Notes: generated by a model not told the origin, from the sequence alone. A stretch of 64,000 nucleotides of DNA from Piscinibacter gummiphilus (GCF_002116905.1 NZ_CP015118.1:2046001-2110000), one strand, 5' to 3'. Shown: positions 8,471 to 17,853, counted from the stretch's first letter. Numbers and translations are program-made.

Positions 8471-9489
8471 TGGCCGACGCCGACACCACCCGGCGCGCCG
8501 CGCTGGCCTTCGGCCTCGCGGTGCTGTCAGTCGTGCTGCTGGGCGCGGGCCTCGCGGCCGGCAGCGAGGGCTGGTCGCCCGCCGAGGCGTGGCGCCTCGC
8601 CACGTCGCCCGACGGGCCGCTGCTCATCGGGCAGATCCGTGCGCCGCGCACGCTCGGGGCGTGGCTCGTCGGCGCGTTGTTCGGGCTGGCCGGTGCCATC
8701 GCGCAGGGGCTGTTCCGCAACCCGCTGGCCGATCCGTACCTGCTCGGCTCGGCGTCGGGCGCGTCGCTCGGTGTGGTGCTGGTGCTGGGCGGCAGCGCGC
8801 TGACCGGCCATGCCATCGGTCACGCGACGGCGGACGCGGTGTCCCGCCTCGGCCTGATCGGGGCCGCGTTCCTGGGCGCGCTGGGCGGCGTGTCCCTCAC
8901 GCTGACGCTCGCGCGCGGTACCGCGCACACGGTGCGGCTGCTGCTGGCCGGCGTGATCGTCGGCGTGGTGCTGGGTGCCGCGAGCGACCTCGTCACCACG
9001 TTCGCACCCGACGCGCTGCGCGGCAAGCAGGCCTTCCTGCTCGGCTCCACGGGCTTCCTCGGGTGGGACAGCTGCTGGGCGCTCGCGGCGGGCCTCGTGG
9101 TGTCGGCACCGGTGGCCTGGCGCTTCGCGCGGGCGCTGGACGCGCTCACGCTCGGCGAGGACAGCGCCACCAGCCTCGGCCTGTCGCTCACCCGCGTGCG
9201 CATCGTGCTGGTGGTGGCGCTGGCGCTCGCGACGGGACTCGCGGTGTCCCAGGCCGGCCTCGTGGCGTTCGTCGGGCTCGTGGCGCCGCACCTCGTGCGC
9301 CGTTTCACCGCGTCCACCCACGGCTACCTGCTGCTCGCGAGCGCCGGCACCGGCGGCGCGCTGCTGCTCGGGGCCGACGTGCTCGCGCGCACGCTGATCG
9401 CGCCGCAGGAACTGCCGGTGGGCGTGCTCACCGCGGTGATCGGCGGCACCTACCTGCTGTGGCTGCTGCACCGGAGGAAGCTGACGTGA
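8470..9489 (+). CDS. btuC: Cobalamin ABC transporter permease
   Basis: The 339-residue protein is of the FecCD/BtuC family with about ten membrane helices. It has the signatures QGLFRNPLADPYLLGSASGA (about 77-96) and GLVAFVGLVAPHLVRRF, the loop region that contacts the ATPase. It forms the inner-membrane channel for B12. The start at 8470 shares one base with the btuF stop (TGATG), so translation is coupled. Confidence 0.93.
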   Translation: MADADTTRRAALAFGLAVLSVVLLGAGLAAGSEGWSPAEAWRLATSPDGPLLIGQIRAPRTLGAWLVGALFGLAGAIAQGLFRNPLADPYLLGSASGASLGVVLVLGGSALTGHAIGHATADAVSRLGLIGAAFLGALGGVSLTLTLARGTAHTVRLLLAGVIVGVVLGAASDLVTTFAPDALRGKQAFLLGSTGFLGWDSCWALAAGLVVSAPVAWRFARALDALTLGEDSATSLGLSLTRVRIVLVVALALATGLAVSQAGLVAFVGLVAPHLVRRFTASTHGYLLLASAGTGGALLLGADVLARTLIAPQELPVGVLTAVIGGTYLLWLLHRRKLT

Positions 9490-10250
9490 ACGACCGCCTG
9501 GAAACCCGCGACCTCGTGGTCGAACGCGGCGGGCGGGCCGTGCTGCACGGCGTGTCCACCACCTTCGCGCCGGGCTGGACCGCCATCGTGGGGCCGAACG
9601 GGGCGGGCAAGTCGACGCTGCTGCGGTCGCTCGCGGGGCTGCACGGTGCGAAACGCGGGCAGATCCGCCTCGACGGCCGCTCGCTCGACGGCTGGCGGCC
9701 CGCCGAACGCGCCCGGCGCATCGCGTGGCTCGACCAGCAGGGCGAGGCCGGAGGGGAACTCACGGCGCGCGACATCGTGGCCCTCGGCCGCCTGCCGCAC
9801 CTGGGGCTGTTCGGCGCGCCGTCGGCCGCCGATGCGGACGCGGTGGGCCGCGCGATGGCGCTCACGGAATGCGAAGCCTGGGCCGATCGCCGGCTGCACG
9901 AACTCTCGGGCGGCGAACGCCAGCGGGTGCTGCTCGCGCGGGCGCTCGCGGTGGAGGCGCCGGTGCTGCTGCTCGACGAACCCACGACCCACCTCGACCC
10001 GCCGCACCAGGTGGCCCTGGTGCGCCTGCTGCAGAAGCTGGGCGCGGAAGGGCGCACGGTGGTCAGCGTGCTGCACGACCTGCCACTCGCGCTGCTGGCC
10101 GACCGCATCGTCGTGATGGCCGAGGGGCGCGTGCGGGCCGCGGGGCCGCGCGACGACCCGGCGCTGCACGCGGTGCTCGGCGAGGTCTTCCTCGGCGCCG
10201 TGCGCATCGAGCGCGTCGGTTCGGCCTGGATCGCGGTGCCCCAGCCATGA
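9486..10250 (+). CDS. btuD: Cobalamin ABC transporter ATP-binding protein
   Basis: The 254-residue protein has Walker A GPNGAGKST (about 37-45), the ABC signature LSGGERQR, Walker B VLLLDEPTTHLD and the switch histidine in SVLHDLPLAL. It powers BtuC. The start is the GTG at 9486, overlapping the btuC stop (GTGA). With btuB, btuF and btuC it makes a complete uptake route from outside the cell to the cytoplasm. Confidence 0.93.
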   Translation: MNDRLETRDLVVERGGRAVLHGVSTTFAPGWTAIVGPNGAGKSTLLRSLAGLHGAKRGQIRLDGRSLDGWRPAERARRIAWLDQQGEAGGELTARDIVALGRLPHLGLFGAPSAADADAVGRAMALTECEAWADRRLHELSGGERQRVLLARALAVEAPVLLLDEPTTHLDPPHQVALVRLLQKLGAEGRTVVSVLHDLPLALLADRIVVMAEGRVRAAGPRDDPALHAVLGEVFLGAVRIERVGSAWIAVPQP

Positions 10251-11545
10251 CGGCGCGGTGCCGTGCGCTGATGGTCAGCGCGCCCGCGTCGGGCCAGGGC
10301 AAGACGAGTGTCACCGCCGCCATCGCGCGCCACCACGTGCGGCGTGGCGAACGTGTGCGGGTGTTCAAGACGGGCCCCGACTTCCTCGACCCGATGGTGC
10401 TCGCGCGGGCGAGCGGCGCGCCGGTGTTCCAGCTCGACCTCTTCATGGCGGGCGAGGACGCCTGCCGGCGGATGCTCGCCGAGGCGGCCGCGGAGGCCGA
10501 CCTGATCCTCGTCGAAGGTGTGATGGGCCTGTACGACAGCGACCCGAGCAGCGCCGACCTCGCCCGCACCTTCGGCCTGCCGGTGCTGGCCGTGATCGAC
10601 GCGTCGGCGATGGCGCAGACCTTCGGCGCGCTGGCGCATGGCCTGGCGACGTTCCAGCCGGGTGTCGCCGTGGCGGGTGTGGTGGCCAACCGCGTCGGCA
10701 GCCCGGGGCACGCGCGGATGGTGGGCGAGTCCCTGCCGACCTCGCTGCCGCTGGTGGCCGCGCTCGGTCGCGATGCGGCGCTGTCCCTGCCGGAGCGCCA
10801 CCTGGGGCTCGTGCAGGCGGGCGAACTGCCGGACCTCGATGCGCGGCTCGACCGCTGGGCCGATGCGTGGGCCGCGGCGGTCGCGCCCGACTTCGAGGCG
10901 CCGTCCGTCGATTTCGAATCGGCTCCGGACGAGCCCGTGGCGCGCCTGCTCGACGGCGTGGTGATCGCGGTCGCGCGCGACACGGCCTTCTCCTTCATCT
11001 ACCCCGCGAACGTGCAGTGCCTCGAACGGCTCGGTGCACGCCTCGTGTGGTTCTCCCCGCTGGCCGACGACACGCTGCCGCCGTGCGATGCCGTGTGGCT
11101 GCCGGGCGGATATCCGGAACTGCATGCGTCCACGCTGGGCCCCGACCGGCCGATCGCCGCGGCGCTCCGTGCGCACGACGCGGCGGGCAAGCCGCTGCTC
11201 GCCGAATGCGGCGGGCTGCTGTACCTGCTCGACGGCCTGAGCACGGTCGACGGCACGCGCCACCCGATGGCCGGCGTGCTGCCGGGGGAGGGCACGATGT
11301 CGCGCCGCCTCGCCGCGCTGGGCCTGCAGTCGGTCGCGCTGCCCGAAGGGACCGTGCGCGGCCACACCTTCCACTACTCGGTGCTGTCCACGCCGCTGGA
11401 ACCGCTCGCGCGGGCCACGTCGCCCAACGGGCGCGGCACGGCCGAAGCCGTCTACCGCCGCGGCCGGCTCACGGCCAGCTACGTGCACACCTGGTTCCCG
11501 TCGAATCCCGTCGCCGTTGCGTCGTGGTTCCGTCCCTGGCGCTAA
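10247..11545 (+). CDS. cobB: Cobyrinic acid a,c-diamide synthase
   Basis: The 432-residue protein has an N-terminal dethiobiotin-synthetase-like ATPase domain with the P-loop SAPASGQGKTS. A C-terminal class I glutamine amidotransferase domain follows: the nucleophile cysteine in AECGGLLYL and the histidine in SYVHTWFPSNP. It amidates the a and c side chains of (hydrogeno)cobyrinic acid; the same family is called CbiA. Its presence implies the cell can make or receive cobyrinic acid, but no corrin-ring genes lie in this window. The start overlaps the btuD stop. Confidence 0.9.
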   Translation: MTARCRALMVSAPASGQGKTSVTAAIARHHVRRGERVRVFKTGPDFLDPMVLARASGAPVFQLDLFMAGEDACRRMLAEAAAEADLILVEGVMGLYDSDPSSADLARTFGLPVLAVIDASAMAQTFGALAHGLATFQPGVAVAGVVANRVGSPGHARMVGESLPTSLPLVAALGRDAALSLPERHLGLVQAGELPDLDARLDRWADAWAAAVAPDFEAPSVDFESAPDEPVARLLDGVVIAVARDTAFSFIYPANVQCLERLGARLVWFSPLADDTLPPCDAVWLPGGYPELHASTLGPDRPIAAALRAHDAAGKPLLAECGGLLYLLDGLSTVDGTRHPMAGVLPGEGTMSRRLAALGLQSVALPEGTVRGHTFHYSVLSTPLEPLARATSPNGRGTAEAVYRRGRLTASYVHTWFPSNPVAVASWFRPWR

Positions 11546-11572
11546 AGTGCCCACCCGGAGATCCCTTTCATC

Positions 11573-12142
11573 ATGGAAATCGAGAAGCCCCCCACCGAAG
11601 CCCGCTACGAACGCCCCGACGGCGACCGCCGCGGCCTCGTGCTCGTGCACACCGGCGACGGCAAGGGCAAGAGCACGGCCGCCTTCGGCCTCGCGCTGCG
11701 CGCGCACGGCCGCGGCAAGGCCGTGAAGATCTACCAGTTCATGAAGGTGCCGTCGGCCCGCTTCGGCGAACACCGCGTGTTCGAGCAGCTGGGCGTGCCC
11801 ATCGAGGGGCTGGGCGACGGCTTCAGCTGGAAGAGCAGGGACCTCGAACACTCCGCGCAGCTGGCCCGTGACGGCTGGGCGCGCGCCGAGGCCACGATCC
11901 GCGCCGGCGAACACTTCCTCGTCGTGCTCGACGAGATCACGTACCCGCTGCGGTACGGCTGGGTGCCGCTGGAACCGGTCCTCACGGCGTTGCGCGAACG
12001 GCCCTCGCACGTCAACGTCGTGCTGACCGGGCGCAACGCGCCGCAGGAACTCCTGGACCTCGCCGACACGGTGACCGAGATGACCCTCGTCAAGCACCAC
12101 TTCAACGCCGGCGTGCCGGCCCAGCGGGGCATCGAGGACTGA
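11573..12142 (+). CDS. cobO: Cob(I)yrinic acid a,c-diamide adenosyltransferase
   Basis: The 189-residue protein is of the CobA/CobO/BtuR family with the P-loop HTGDGKGKSTAAFG (about 25-38) and the family motifs YQFMKV and LDEITYPLRYGW. It attaches the 5'-deoxyadenosyl group to the cobalt, using ATP. It follows cobB after 27 bases, the widest gap inside this operon. The stop overlaps the cbiB start by one base (TGATG). Confidence 0.93.
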   Translation: MEIEKPPTEARYERPDGDRRGLVLVHTGDGKGKSTAAFGLALRAHGRGKAVKIYQFMKVPSARFGEHRVFEQLGVPIEGLGDGFSWKSRDLEHSAQLARDGWARAEATIRAGEHFLVVLDEITYPLRYGWVPLEPVLTALRERPSHVNVVLTGRNAPQELLDLADTVTEMTLVKHHFNAGVPAQRGIED

Positions 12143-13032
12143 TGCTGCCCGGCCTCGCGCTCGTGCTCGCGTGGGCGCTCGACGCCGCGTTCGGCGAGCC
12201 GCGGAACGCGTGGCATCCGGTGGCGTGGCTGGGGCGGGTGCTGGGGCCGATCGGCCGCTGGCTGAAGACACAGCCGCCGCGTTCCGCCTTCGCGGGCGGG
12301 GCGCTCGTGTGGCTCGCGATGGCCGCGGTGCTGGGCATGGTCGCGTGGCAGATCGAGGCGGTGCTGGCGACACTGCCATGGTGGCTCGGCGTGCCACTGC
12401 TGGCTGTCGTGCTCAAGCCGATGTTCGCGTGGCGCATGCTGCGCGACGAGGTGGCGGCGGTGGACGGGGCGCTCGCCGAAGGCCTGCCGCAGGCCCGTGC
12501 GCGCCTGTCCCGCCTCGTGAGCCGCGACGTCTCCGCGTTCGGTCCGGCCGACGTGCGCGAGACGGCCATCGAGACCCTCGCCGAGAACCTCAACGACTCG
12601 CTCGTCGCGCCGCTCTTCTGGTTCGCCGTGGCCGGCCTGCCCGGCGCCGTGGTCTACCGCCTGGCCAACACGATGGACGCGATGTGGGGCTACCGTGGCG
12701 CGTGGGAATGGGCCGGCAAGTTCGCCGCGCGGGCCGACGACGTGCTGTCGTGGATTCCCGCCCGGTTGACGGCGCTGCTGCTGGCCCCCGGCTGGCGCGC
12801 CGGCCTGTGGCAAGAGGCCCGGCGCACGCCGTCGCCCAACGGCGGCTGGCCCATGGGCGCGATGGCGCTGCACCTCGGCGTGCGGCTGTCGAAGCCCGGG
12901 GTGTACGCGCTGAACGCCGGCGCCGCGTCGCCCGGGGCTGGCGACCTGTCGCGCGCGCTGCGGGTCGCGGGCCGTGCCGCGTGGGCGGCCGTGGGCGTCT
13001 CGTTGCTGGCCGTGGCCTGGAGGACCGCATGA
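12142..13032 (+). CDS. cbiB: Adenosylcobinamide-phosphate synthase
   Basis: The 296-residue membrane protein is of the CbiB/CobD family, with motifs DAAFGEPRNAWHPVAWLG near the N-terminus, ETLAENLNDSLVAPLFWFAV in the middle and NTMDAMWGYRG. It joins aminopropanol phosphate (made by the next gene's product) to adenosylcobyric acid. Several hydrophobic helices place it in the inner membrane. Coupled to cobO and to the following gene by overlaps. Confidence 0.92.
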   Translation: MLPGLALVLAWALDAAFGEPRNAWHPVAWLGRVLGPIGRWLKTQPPRSAFAGGALVWLAMAAVLGMVAWQIEAVLATLPWWLGVPLLAVVLKPMFAWRMLRDEVAAVDGALAEGLPQARARLSRLVSRDVSAFGPADVRETAIETLAENLNDSLVAPLFWFAVAGLPGAVVYRLANTMDAMWGYRGAWEWAGKFAARADDVLSWIPARLTALLLAPGWRAGLWQEARRTPSPNGGWPMGAMALHLGVRLSKPGVYALNAGAASPGAGDLSRALRVAGRAAWAAVGVSLLAVAWRTA

Positions 13033-13994
13033 CGATGGACCACGGCGGACCGGATGCCCTCGGCGCGCCGCGCTGGGACTTCTCCACGAACGCCAACGCG
13101 TGCGGCCCCGCGCCCCACGTGCTGGCCGCGCTGCGGGAGGCCGACCCGTCGCGTTACCCCGACCCGGCGTCCACCGCGTTGCGCGCCGCGCTGGCCGACT
13201 TCCACGACGTGCGCCCCGAGCGCGTCGTGGTGGCCGCCAGTGCCAGCGAGTTCATCGGCCGGCTGACCGCCGCGGTGCGGCTGCAGTCGGCCCACGCGAG
13301 CGTGTTCGCGCCGGTGCCGGGGTATGCCGACTACGCCCGTGCCGCGGACACCTGGGGCCTGCGCCGCGCGTCGCTCGCGGGCGATGCGTCGCTCGTGTGG
13401 TTCACCGAACCGGCGAGCCCCACGGGCCGCTCGGCGCGCTGCCCGGCGGTGCGCGAGGGCGCCGTGCTCGTGGTCGACGAAGCCTATGCCGCGCTGCGCC
13501 TGGAGGGCGAGGCTCCGGTGCTGCCCGCGGCGGCCTGGCGGCTCGTGTCGCCCAACAAGGCACTGGGCCTGACCGGCGTGCGCGGTGCGTACGCCATCGC
13601 CCCCGAGGGCGCGGAGACGCTGCTGCGCTCGCTCGACCGCCTGTGTCCGTCGTGGCCGCTGGGTGTCCACGGCGAGGCGATGCTGCGCGAGTGGATCACG
13701 CCCGCCACGGTGCGCTGGGTCGAGGAGAGCCGCTCGACGCTGCTCGCGTGGAAGGCATCGCAGCTGGCGCTGGGCGAGGAACTCGGCTGGGTGCAGGACG
13801 CGAGTGTCACGCCGTTCTACGTGGCGCGCTGGCCGGGCCGGGACGTGCAGGAGGTGCTGGACCGGCTGCGCGCGCGGGGCATCAAGCTGCGCGACACCAC
13901 CTCCCTCGGCTTGCCCGGCGCCGTGCGTGTGGGGGTTCGCCCGCCCGATGCCCAGGCCGCGCTGCGCGACGTGTGGTTCGAGGTGACGGCATGA
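13029..13994 (+). CDS. cobD: Threonine-phosphate decarboxylase
   Basis: The 321-residue protein is a PLP fold-type I enzyme of the aminotransferase class: SRYPDP near 42, VVDEAYAAL, the PLP-lysine region SPNKALGLTGVRGAYA, and a C-terminal RVGVRPPDAQ. It makes (R)-1-amino-2-propanol phosphate from threonine phosphate for CbiB. A histidinol-phosphate aminotransferase is the closest alternative, but the operon context decides. It is shorter than Salmonella CobD (364). Start at 13029, with a second in-frame ATG two codons later. Confidence 0.87.
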   Translation: MTMDHGGPDALGAPRWDFSTNANACGPAPHVLAALREADPSRYPDPASTALRAALADFHDVRPERVVVAASASEFIGRLTAAVRLQSAHASVFAPVPGYADYARAADTWGLRRASLAGDASLVWFTEPASPTGRSARCPAVREGAVLVVDEAYAALRLEGEAPVLPAAAWRLVSPNKALGLTGVRGAYAIAPEGAETLLRSLDRLCPSWPLGVHGEAMLREWITPATVRWVEESRSTLLAWKASQLALGEELGWVQDASVTPFYVARWPGRDVQEVLDRLRARGIKLRDTTSLGLPGAVRVGVRPPDAQAALRDVWFEVTA

Positions 13995-15451
13995 CGGCCC
14001 GCGCGGTGATGGTGCTCGGCACCACGAGTGGCGCGGGCAAGAGCTGGCTCGCGACGGCGCTGTGCCGCTGGTATGCGCGCCAGGGCCTGAAGGTCGCACC
14101 GTTCAAGGCGCAGAACATGAGCAACAACGCGCGGGTCGTGCCGGGGCTGGACGGCCGCGCCGGCGAGATCGGCAGCGCGCAGTACTTCCAGGCGCTGGCC
14201 GCGGGCCGTTCGCCCGACGTGCGCATGAACCCCGTGCTGCTCAAGCCCGAGCGGGACACGGCGAGCCAGGTGGTGGTGATGGGCCAGGTGCGCCCGGACC
14301 TCGCCGCCGTGCCGTGGCGCGAGCGCAGCGAGGCGCTGTGGCCGTTCGCCCGAGAGGGGCTGCACGCGCTGATGGCCGGGCACGACGTGGTGGTGATCGA
14401 GGGCGCCGGCTCACCCGCCGAGATCAACCTGCACGCGAGCGACTACGTGAACATGCGCACCGCCCGCGAGGTGGAGGCGGCCTGCCTGCTCGTCACCGAC
14501 ATCGACCGCGGTGGCGCGTTCGCACACCTGTACGGCACGCACCAGCTGCTGCCGGTGGACGAGCGCGCGCTGATCCGCGGCTTCGTGCTCAACCGCTTCC
14601 GGGGCGATGCCGCGTTGCTGGCGCCGGGCCCGGAACAGCTGCGCGATCTCACCGGCGTGCCCACGGTCGCGGTGCTGCCGATGTGGCGCGGCCACGGCCT
14701 GCCGGAGGAGGACGGGGTGTTCGACGACTCGCCGTCGGGTGGCACCGGGCGGCGCATCGCGATCGTCGCGTACCCGCGCCTCAGCAACCTCGACGAGTTC
14801 CAGCCGCTGAGGGGCTTGCCCGGCGTGCGGCTCACGTGGGCGCGGTCGCCCGCGGACCTGGCCGGGGCGGACTGGATCGTGCTGCCCGGCTCGAAGCACA
14901 CGAGTTCCGACCTCGCGTGGCTCCGCGCGCAGGGCCTCGCCCCGGCCATCATGGCCCACGCCCATGCGGGCCGGCCCGTGCTGGGCGTCTGCGGCGGATT
15001 GCAGATGCTGGGCGACGCGCTGGTCGATCCCGACGGGGTCGATGGCAACGCAGCGGGCCTGGGCCTGCTGCCGCTCACCACCACCTTCGCCCGCGACAAG
15101 CTGCTGCGCCACACCGCGGGCCGCTTCGGTGCGCTCGACGCGCCGTGGCAGGCGCTGTCGGACGTGGCCGTGGACGGCTACGAGATCCGCCACGGCCGCA
15201 CCGTGCCCACGCCGGGTGGCGCGGGCGTGCGTGCCGTGCTGGGCAACGCCGACGGCGAACCCATCGCGTGGCAGGCCGGCCACGTGTTCGGCACGTACAC
15301 CCACGGCCTCTTCGAATCGCCGGCCGTGATGCACGCACTGTTCGGCGCGGCCGCGCGCCCGCTGCCCGAGGTCTTCGACGGCCTCGCCGATTTCATCGAC
15401 ACCCATTTCGATCGTGGCGTGCTGTCGCGCCTGCTCGACCCTTCGCACTGA
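13991..15451 (+). CDS. cobQ: Cobyric acid synthase
   Basis: The 486-residue protein has an N-terminal ATPase domain (LGTTSGAGKSWLATALCR, then APFKAQNMSNN) and a C-terminal glutamine amidotransferase domain with the nucleophile in LGVCGGLQMLG and the histidine in GTYTHGLFE. It amidates the b, d, e and g side chains of adenosylcobyrinic acid a,c-diamide. The length matches the family. Its start overlaps the cobD stop. Confidence 0.94.
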   Translation: MTARAVMVLGTTSGAGKSWLATALCRWYARQGLKVAPFKAQNMSNNARVVPGLDGRAGEIGSAQYFQALAAGRSPDVRMNPVLLKPERDTASQVVVMGQVRPDLAAVPWRERSEALWPFAREGLHALMAGHDVVVIEGAGSPAEINLHASDYVNMRTAREVEAACLLVTDIDRGGAFAHLYGTHQLLPVDERALIRGFVLNRFRGDAALLAPGPEQLRDLTGVPTVAVLPMWRGHGLPEEDGVFDDSPSGGTGRRIAIVAYPRLSNLDEFQPLRGLPGVRLTWARSPADLAGADWIVLPGSKHTSSDLAWLRAQGLAPAIMAHAHAGRPVLGVCGGLQMLGDALVDPDGVDGNAAGLGLLPLTTTFARDKLLRHTAGRFGALDAPWQALSDVAVDGYEIRHGRTVPTPGGAGVRAVLGNADGEPIAWQAGHVFGTYTHGLFESPAVMHALFGAAARPLPEVFDGLADFIDTHFDRGVLSRLLDPSH

Positions 15452-15452
15452 C

Positions 15453-16514
15453 ATGGCCTTCCCCGTCCCCCCGATCCCGACCACCCACGACGCGGCGCTG
15501 CTGCAACGCCTGCGCCACCGCATCGACCGCAAGACGAAGCCGCTCGGCGCGCTCGGCCGGCTCGAATCGCTCGCGCTGCAGGTCGGCCTCGTGCTGGACA
15601 CCGACCGGCCGGTGCTGGCGGCGCCGCAGCTGGTGGTGTTCGCGGGCGACCATGGCATCGCGGCGCGCGGCGTGTCCGCGTACCCCACGGACGTCACGTG
15701 GCAGATGGTCGAGAATTTCCTGGCCGGCGGTGCGGCGGTCAGCGTGCTGGCCCGACAGCACGGGCTCGCGCTCACCGTGGTGGACGCGGGCGTGAACCAC
15801 ATGTTCGCGCCGCGCGCCGGCCTGCTGGACCGCAAGGTGGCGCCGGGCACCGCCGACATGCTCGACGGTCCGGCGATGACCGCGGCCCAGCTCGACCAGG
15901 CACTGCAGTCGGGCGCGGACGTGGTGCGCGGCCTGCCGGGCAACGCGGTGCTGCTGGGCGAGATGGGCATCGGCAACACGTCGAGCGCTTCGCTGCTGCT
16001 GGCGCTGCTGTCCGGCGAACCCCTCGACGAGTGCATCGGCCGGGGCACGGGTCTCGACGATGCCGGGCTCGCGCGCAAGCGGGCGCTGCTGGGCAAGGTG
16101 ATGGACCGCCACCGTGCCACGGCCGCGTCGCCGCGCGAGCTGATGGCCGCGGTGGGCGGCTTCGAGATCGCGATGATCGCGGGTGCGGCGCTGCAGGCGG
16201 CGTCCGAGCGGCGGCTCGTCGTGGTCGACGGCTTCATCGCCGGCGCGGCGGTGCTGTGGGCCTCGCGGCTCGCGCCGGCGCTGCTGTCCTCGTGCGTGTG
16301 GGCGCACAGTTCGGCCGAGGCGGGCCACCGCCTGATGACCCGTCACCTCGACGTGGTGCCGCTGCTGGACCTGGGCCTGAGGCTCGGCGAAGGGTCGGGC
16401 GCGGCGCTCGCGTGGCCGCTGGTCGAGAGCAGCGTGCGCCTCCTCGCCGAGATGGCGAGCTTCGAGTCGGCCGGTGTTTCGGACAAGAGCGCCGACAAGG
16501 GCGCCGGCGCATGA
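15453..16514 (+). CDS. cobT: Nicotinate-nucleotide-dimethylbenzimidazole phosphoribosyltransferase
   Basis: The 353-residue protein has the family landmarks DRKTKPLGALGRLE, VFAGDHGIAARGVSAYP, GEMGIGNTSSAS and, near the C-terminus, the catalytic glutamate in GLRLGEGSGAALAWPL. It activates the lower ligand base to alpha-ribazole phosphate. The start MAFPVPPIPTTHD at 15453 follows the cobQ stop after one base. Confidence 0.94.
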   Translation: MAFPVPPIPTTHDAALLQRLRHRIDRKTKPLGALGRLESLALQVGLVLDTDRPVLAAPQLVVFAGDHGIAARGVSAYPTDVTWQMVENFLAGGAAVSVLARQHGLALTVVDAGVNHMFAPRAGLLDRKVAPGTADMLDGPAMTAAQLDQALQSGADVVRGLPGNAVLLGEMGIGNTSSASLLLALLSGEPLDECIGRGTGLDDAGLARKRALLGKVMDRHRATAASPRELMAAVGGFEIAMIAGAALQAASERRLVVVDGFIAGAAVLWASRLAPALLSSCVWAHSSAEAGHRLMTRHLDVVPLLDLGLRLGEGSGAALAWPLVESSVRLLAEMASFESAGVSDKSADKGAGA

Positions 16515-17299
16515 AGCGCCTGCTGCACGAGGTGCGGCTCTTTTTCGTGGCCCTGCAGTTCTTCACGCGGGTGCCGGTGCCGCGCTGGGTCGGCTTCGAG
16601 CCGGCGTGGCTGCACGACAGCGCGCGGCACTTCCCGCTGGTGGGCCTGTGTGTCGGCGCGGTGGGGGCCGTGGTGCTCGCGGCCGCCTCCGTCGCGACGT
16701 CGCCTGCCGTCGCCGTGGTGCTGTCGATGATCGCCACGGTGTGGCTGACGGGGGCGTTCCACGAGGACGGTCTCGCCGACACCTGCGATGCGCTGGGCGG
16801 CCATGTGAGCCGTGAGCGGGCCCTCGAGATCATGAAGGACTCGCGCATCGGCAGCTACGGCGCGGTGGGGCTGGTACTGGTGCTGGGCCTCAAGGCCGCG
16901 GTGCTCGTGTCGCTGCCGGTGGCGCTCGCACTGCCGGCGCTGCTGTTCGGGCACACGGTGTCGCGGGCGATGGCGGTGCTCGTGATCCGCGCGCTGCCGT
17001 ATGCGGGCGACCTCGCGGCGGCGAAAGCCAAGCCGCTGGCGCAAGGGGTCTCGCGCGGCGGGTTGCTGGTGGCGCTCGGCTGGGTGCTGGTGGTGGCCGT
17101 GGGCATCGTTGCGAGCCGCGTGGCGTGGTGGCCGGCTGTCGTGCTGTCGCTGCTGTTCGCGCTCGCGGGCACGCGGGCCTGCGCCCGAGGCTGGTCGCGG
17201 CGCCTGGGCGGCTTCACCGGCGACACGCTGGGCGCCACGCAGCAGGTCACCGAGGTGCTGGTGCTGCTGGGCTGGCTCGTGTGGATGCGCTTCGCGTGA
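16511..17299 (+). CDS. cobS: Adenosylcobinamide-GDP ribazoletransferase (cobalamin synthase)
   Basis: The 262-residue polytopic membrane protein has the CobS motifs FFTRVPVP (about 17-24), AFHEDGLADTCDALGG (the metal-binding acidic motif) and KDSRIGSYGAVGL. It joins AdoCbi-GDP to alpha-ribazole (phosphate), the last assembly step, in the inner membrane. Start and stop both overlap neighbouring genes. Confidence 0.94.
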   Translation: MKRLLHEVRLFFVALQFFTRVPVPRWVGFEPAWLHDSARHFPLVGLCVGAVGAVVLAAASVATSPAVAVVLSMIATVWLTGAFHEDGLADTCDALGGHVSRERALEIMKDSRIGSYGAVGLVLVLGLKAAVLVSLPVALALPALLFGHTVSRAMAVLVIRALPYAGDLAAAKAKPLAQGVSRGGLLVALGWVLVVAVGIVASRVAWWPAVVLSLLFALAGTRACARGWSRRLGGFTGDTLGATQQVTEVLVLLGWLVWMRFA

Positions 17300-17853
17300 G
17301 CGAGACGGTGGTCTGGCGCCACCCGAAGCCGAAGGGGGTGGCGGGCCGTTGCATCGGGCAGACCGACGTCCCCGTCGATCCGCGGAAGGCCAAGCGCCTC
17401 GCGCACCGCGTGCGTGCGCTGGCGCGGCGCGAGGGGAGGGCGCGCGAGGTGTGGACGTCGCCGCTGCGCCGCGGGGCCGACGTGGGCCGGTGGCTGGTTC
17501 GGTGGGGTTGGACCCACCATGTGGACATCCGCCTCGCCGAACTCGACTTCGGGACCTGGGACGGCCGCACGTGGGGCACGGTGGACGCGGCCGCGGTCGA
17601 TGCGTGGTGCGCCGACTTCGCCGAACACGCACCCGGCGGGGGCGAATCGGTGTCGGGGCTGATGGCCCGGTGCGCGGCGTTCCTCCACGACCATCCCGAT
17701 GCCCTCGTGGTGGGGCACGGCGGCTGGATCAACGCGGCGTCACGCGTGGTGCGCGGCCTGCCGCCGCCGGCGTCCGCCGCCGAGTGGCCCGCGGCCTGCG
17801 GCTACGGCGTGGCCTGGCGCGCGAGCAGTTCGCGCGGAGCCGAGTCGCAGTAG
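17296..17853 (+). CDS. cobC: Histidine phosphatase, putative alpha-ribazole phosphatase
   Basis: The 185-residue protein is of the histidine phosphatase superfamily. The catalytic motif is WRHPKPKGVAGRCIGQTD, with RHP in place of the usual RHG. The other conserved pieces are present: the SPLRR arginine, ELDFGTWDGR, and the second histidine in VVGHGGW. It should remove the phosphate from alpha-ribazole phosphate or adenosylcobalamin phosphate. It is the last gene of the B12 operon, starts with a GTG overlapping the cobS stop, and its 3' end overlaps the convergent nth gene by 52 bases. Confidence 0.82.
   Translation: MSETVVWRHPKPKGVAGRCIGQTDVPVDPRKAKRLAHRVRALARREGRAREVWTSPLRRGADVGRWLVRWGWTHHVDIRLAELDFGTWDGRTWGTVDAAAVDAWCADFAEHAPGGGESVSGLMARCAAFLHDHPDALVVGHGGWINAASRVVRGLPPPASAAEWPAACGYGVAWRASSSRGAESQ

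Noticed and set aside
9428..12397. Long minus-strand open frame opposite btuD-cobB-cobO
   Set aside because: It covers several well-recognised plus-strand genes and reads as arginine- and alanine-rich noise.
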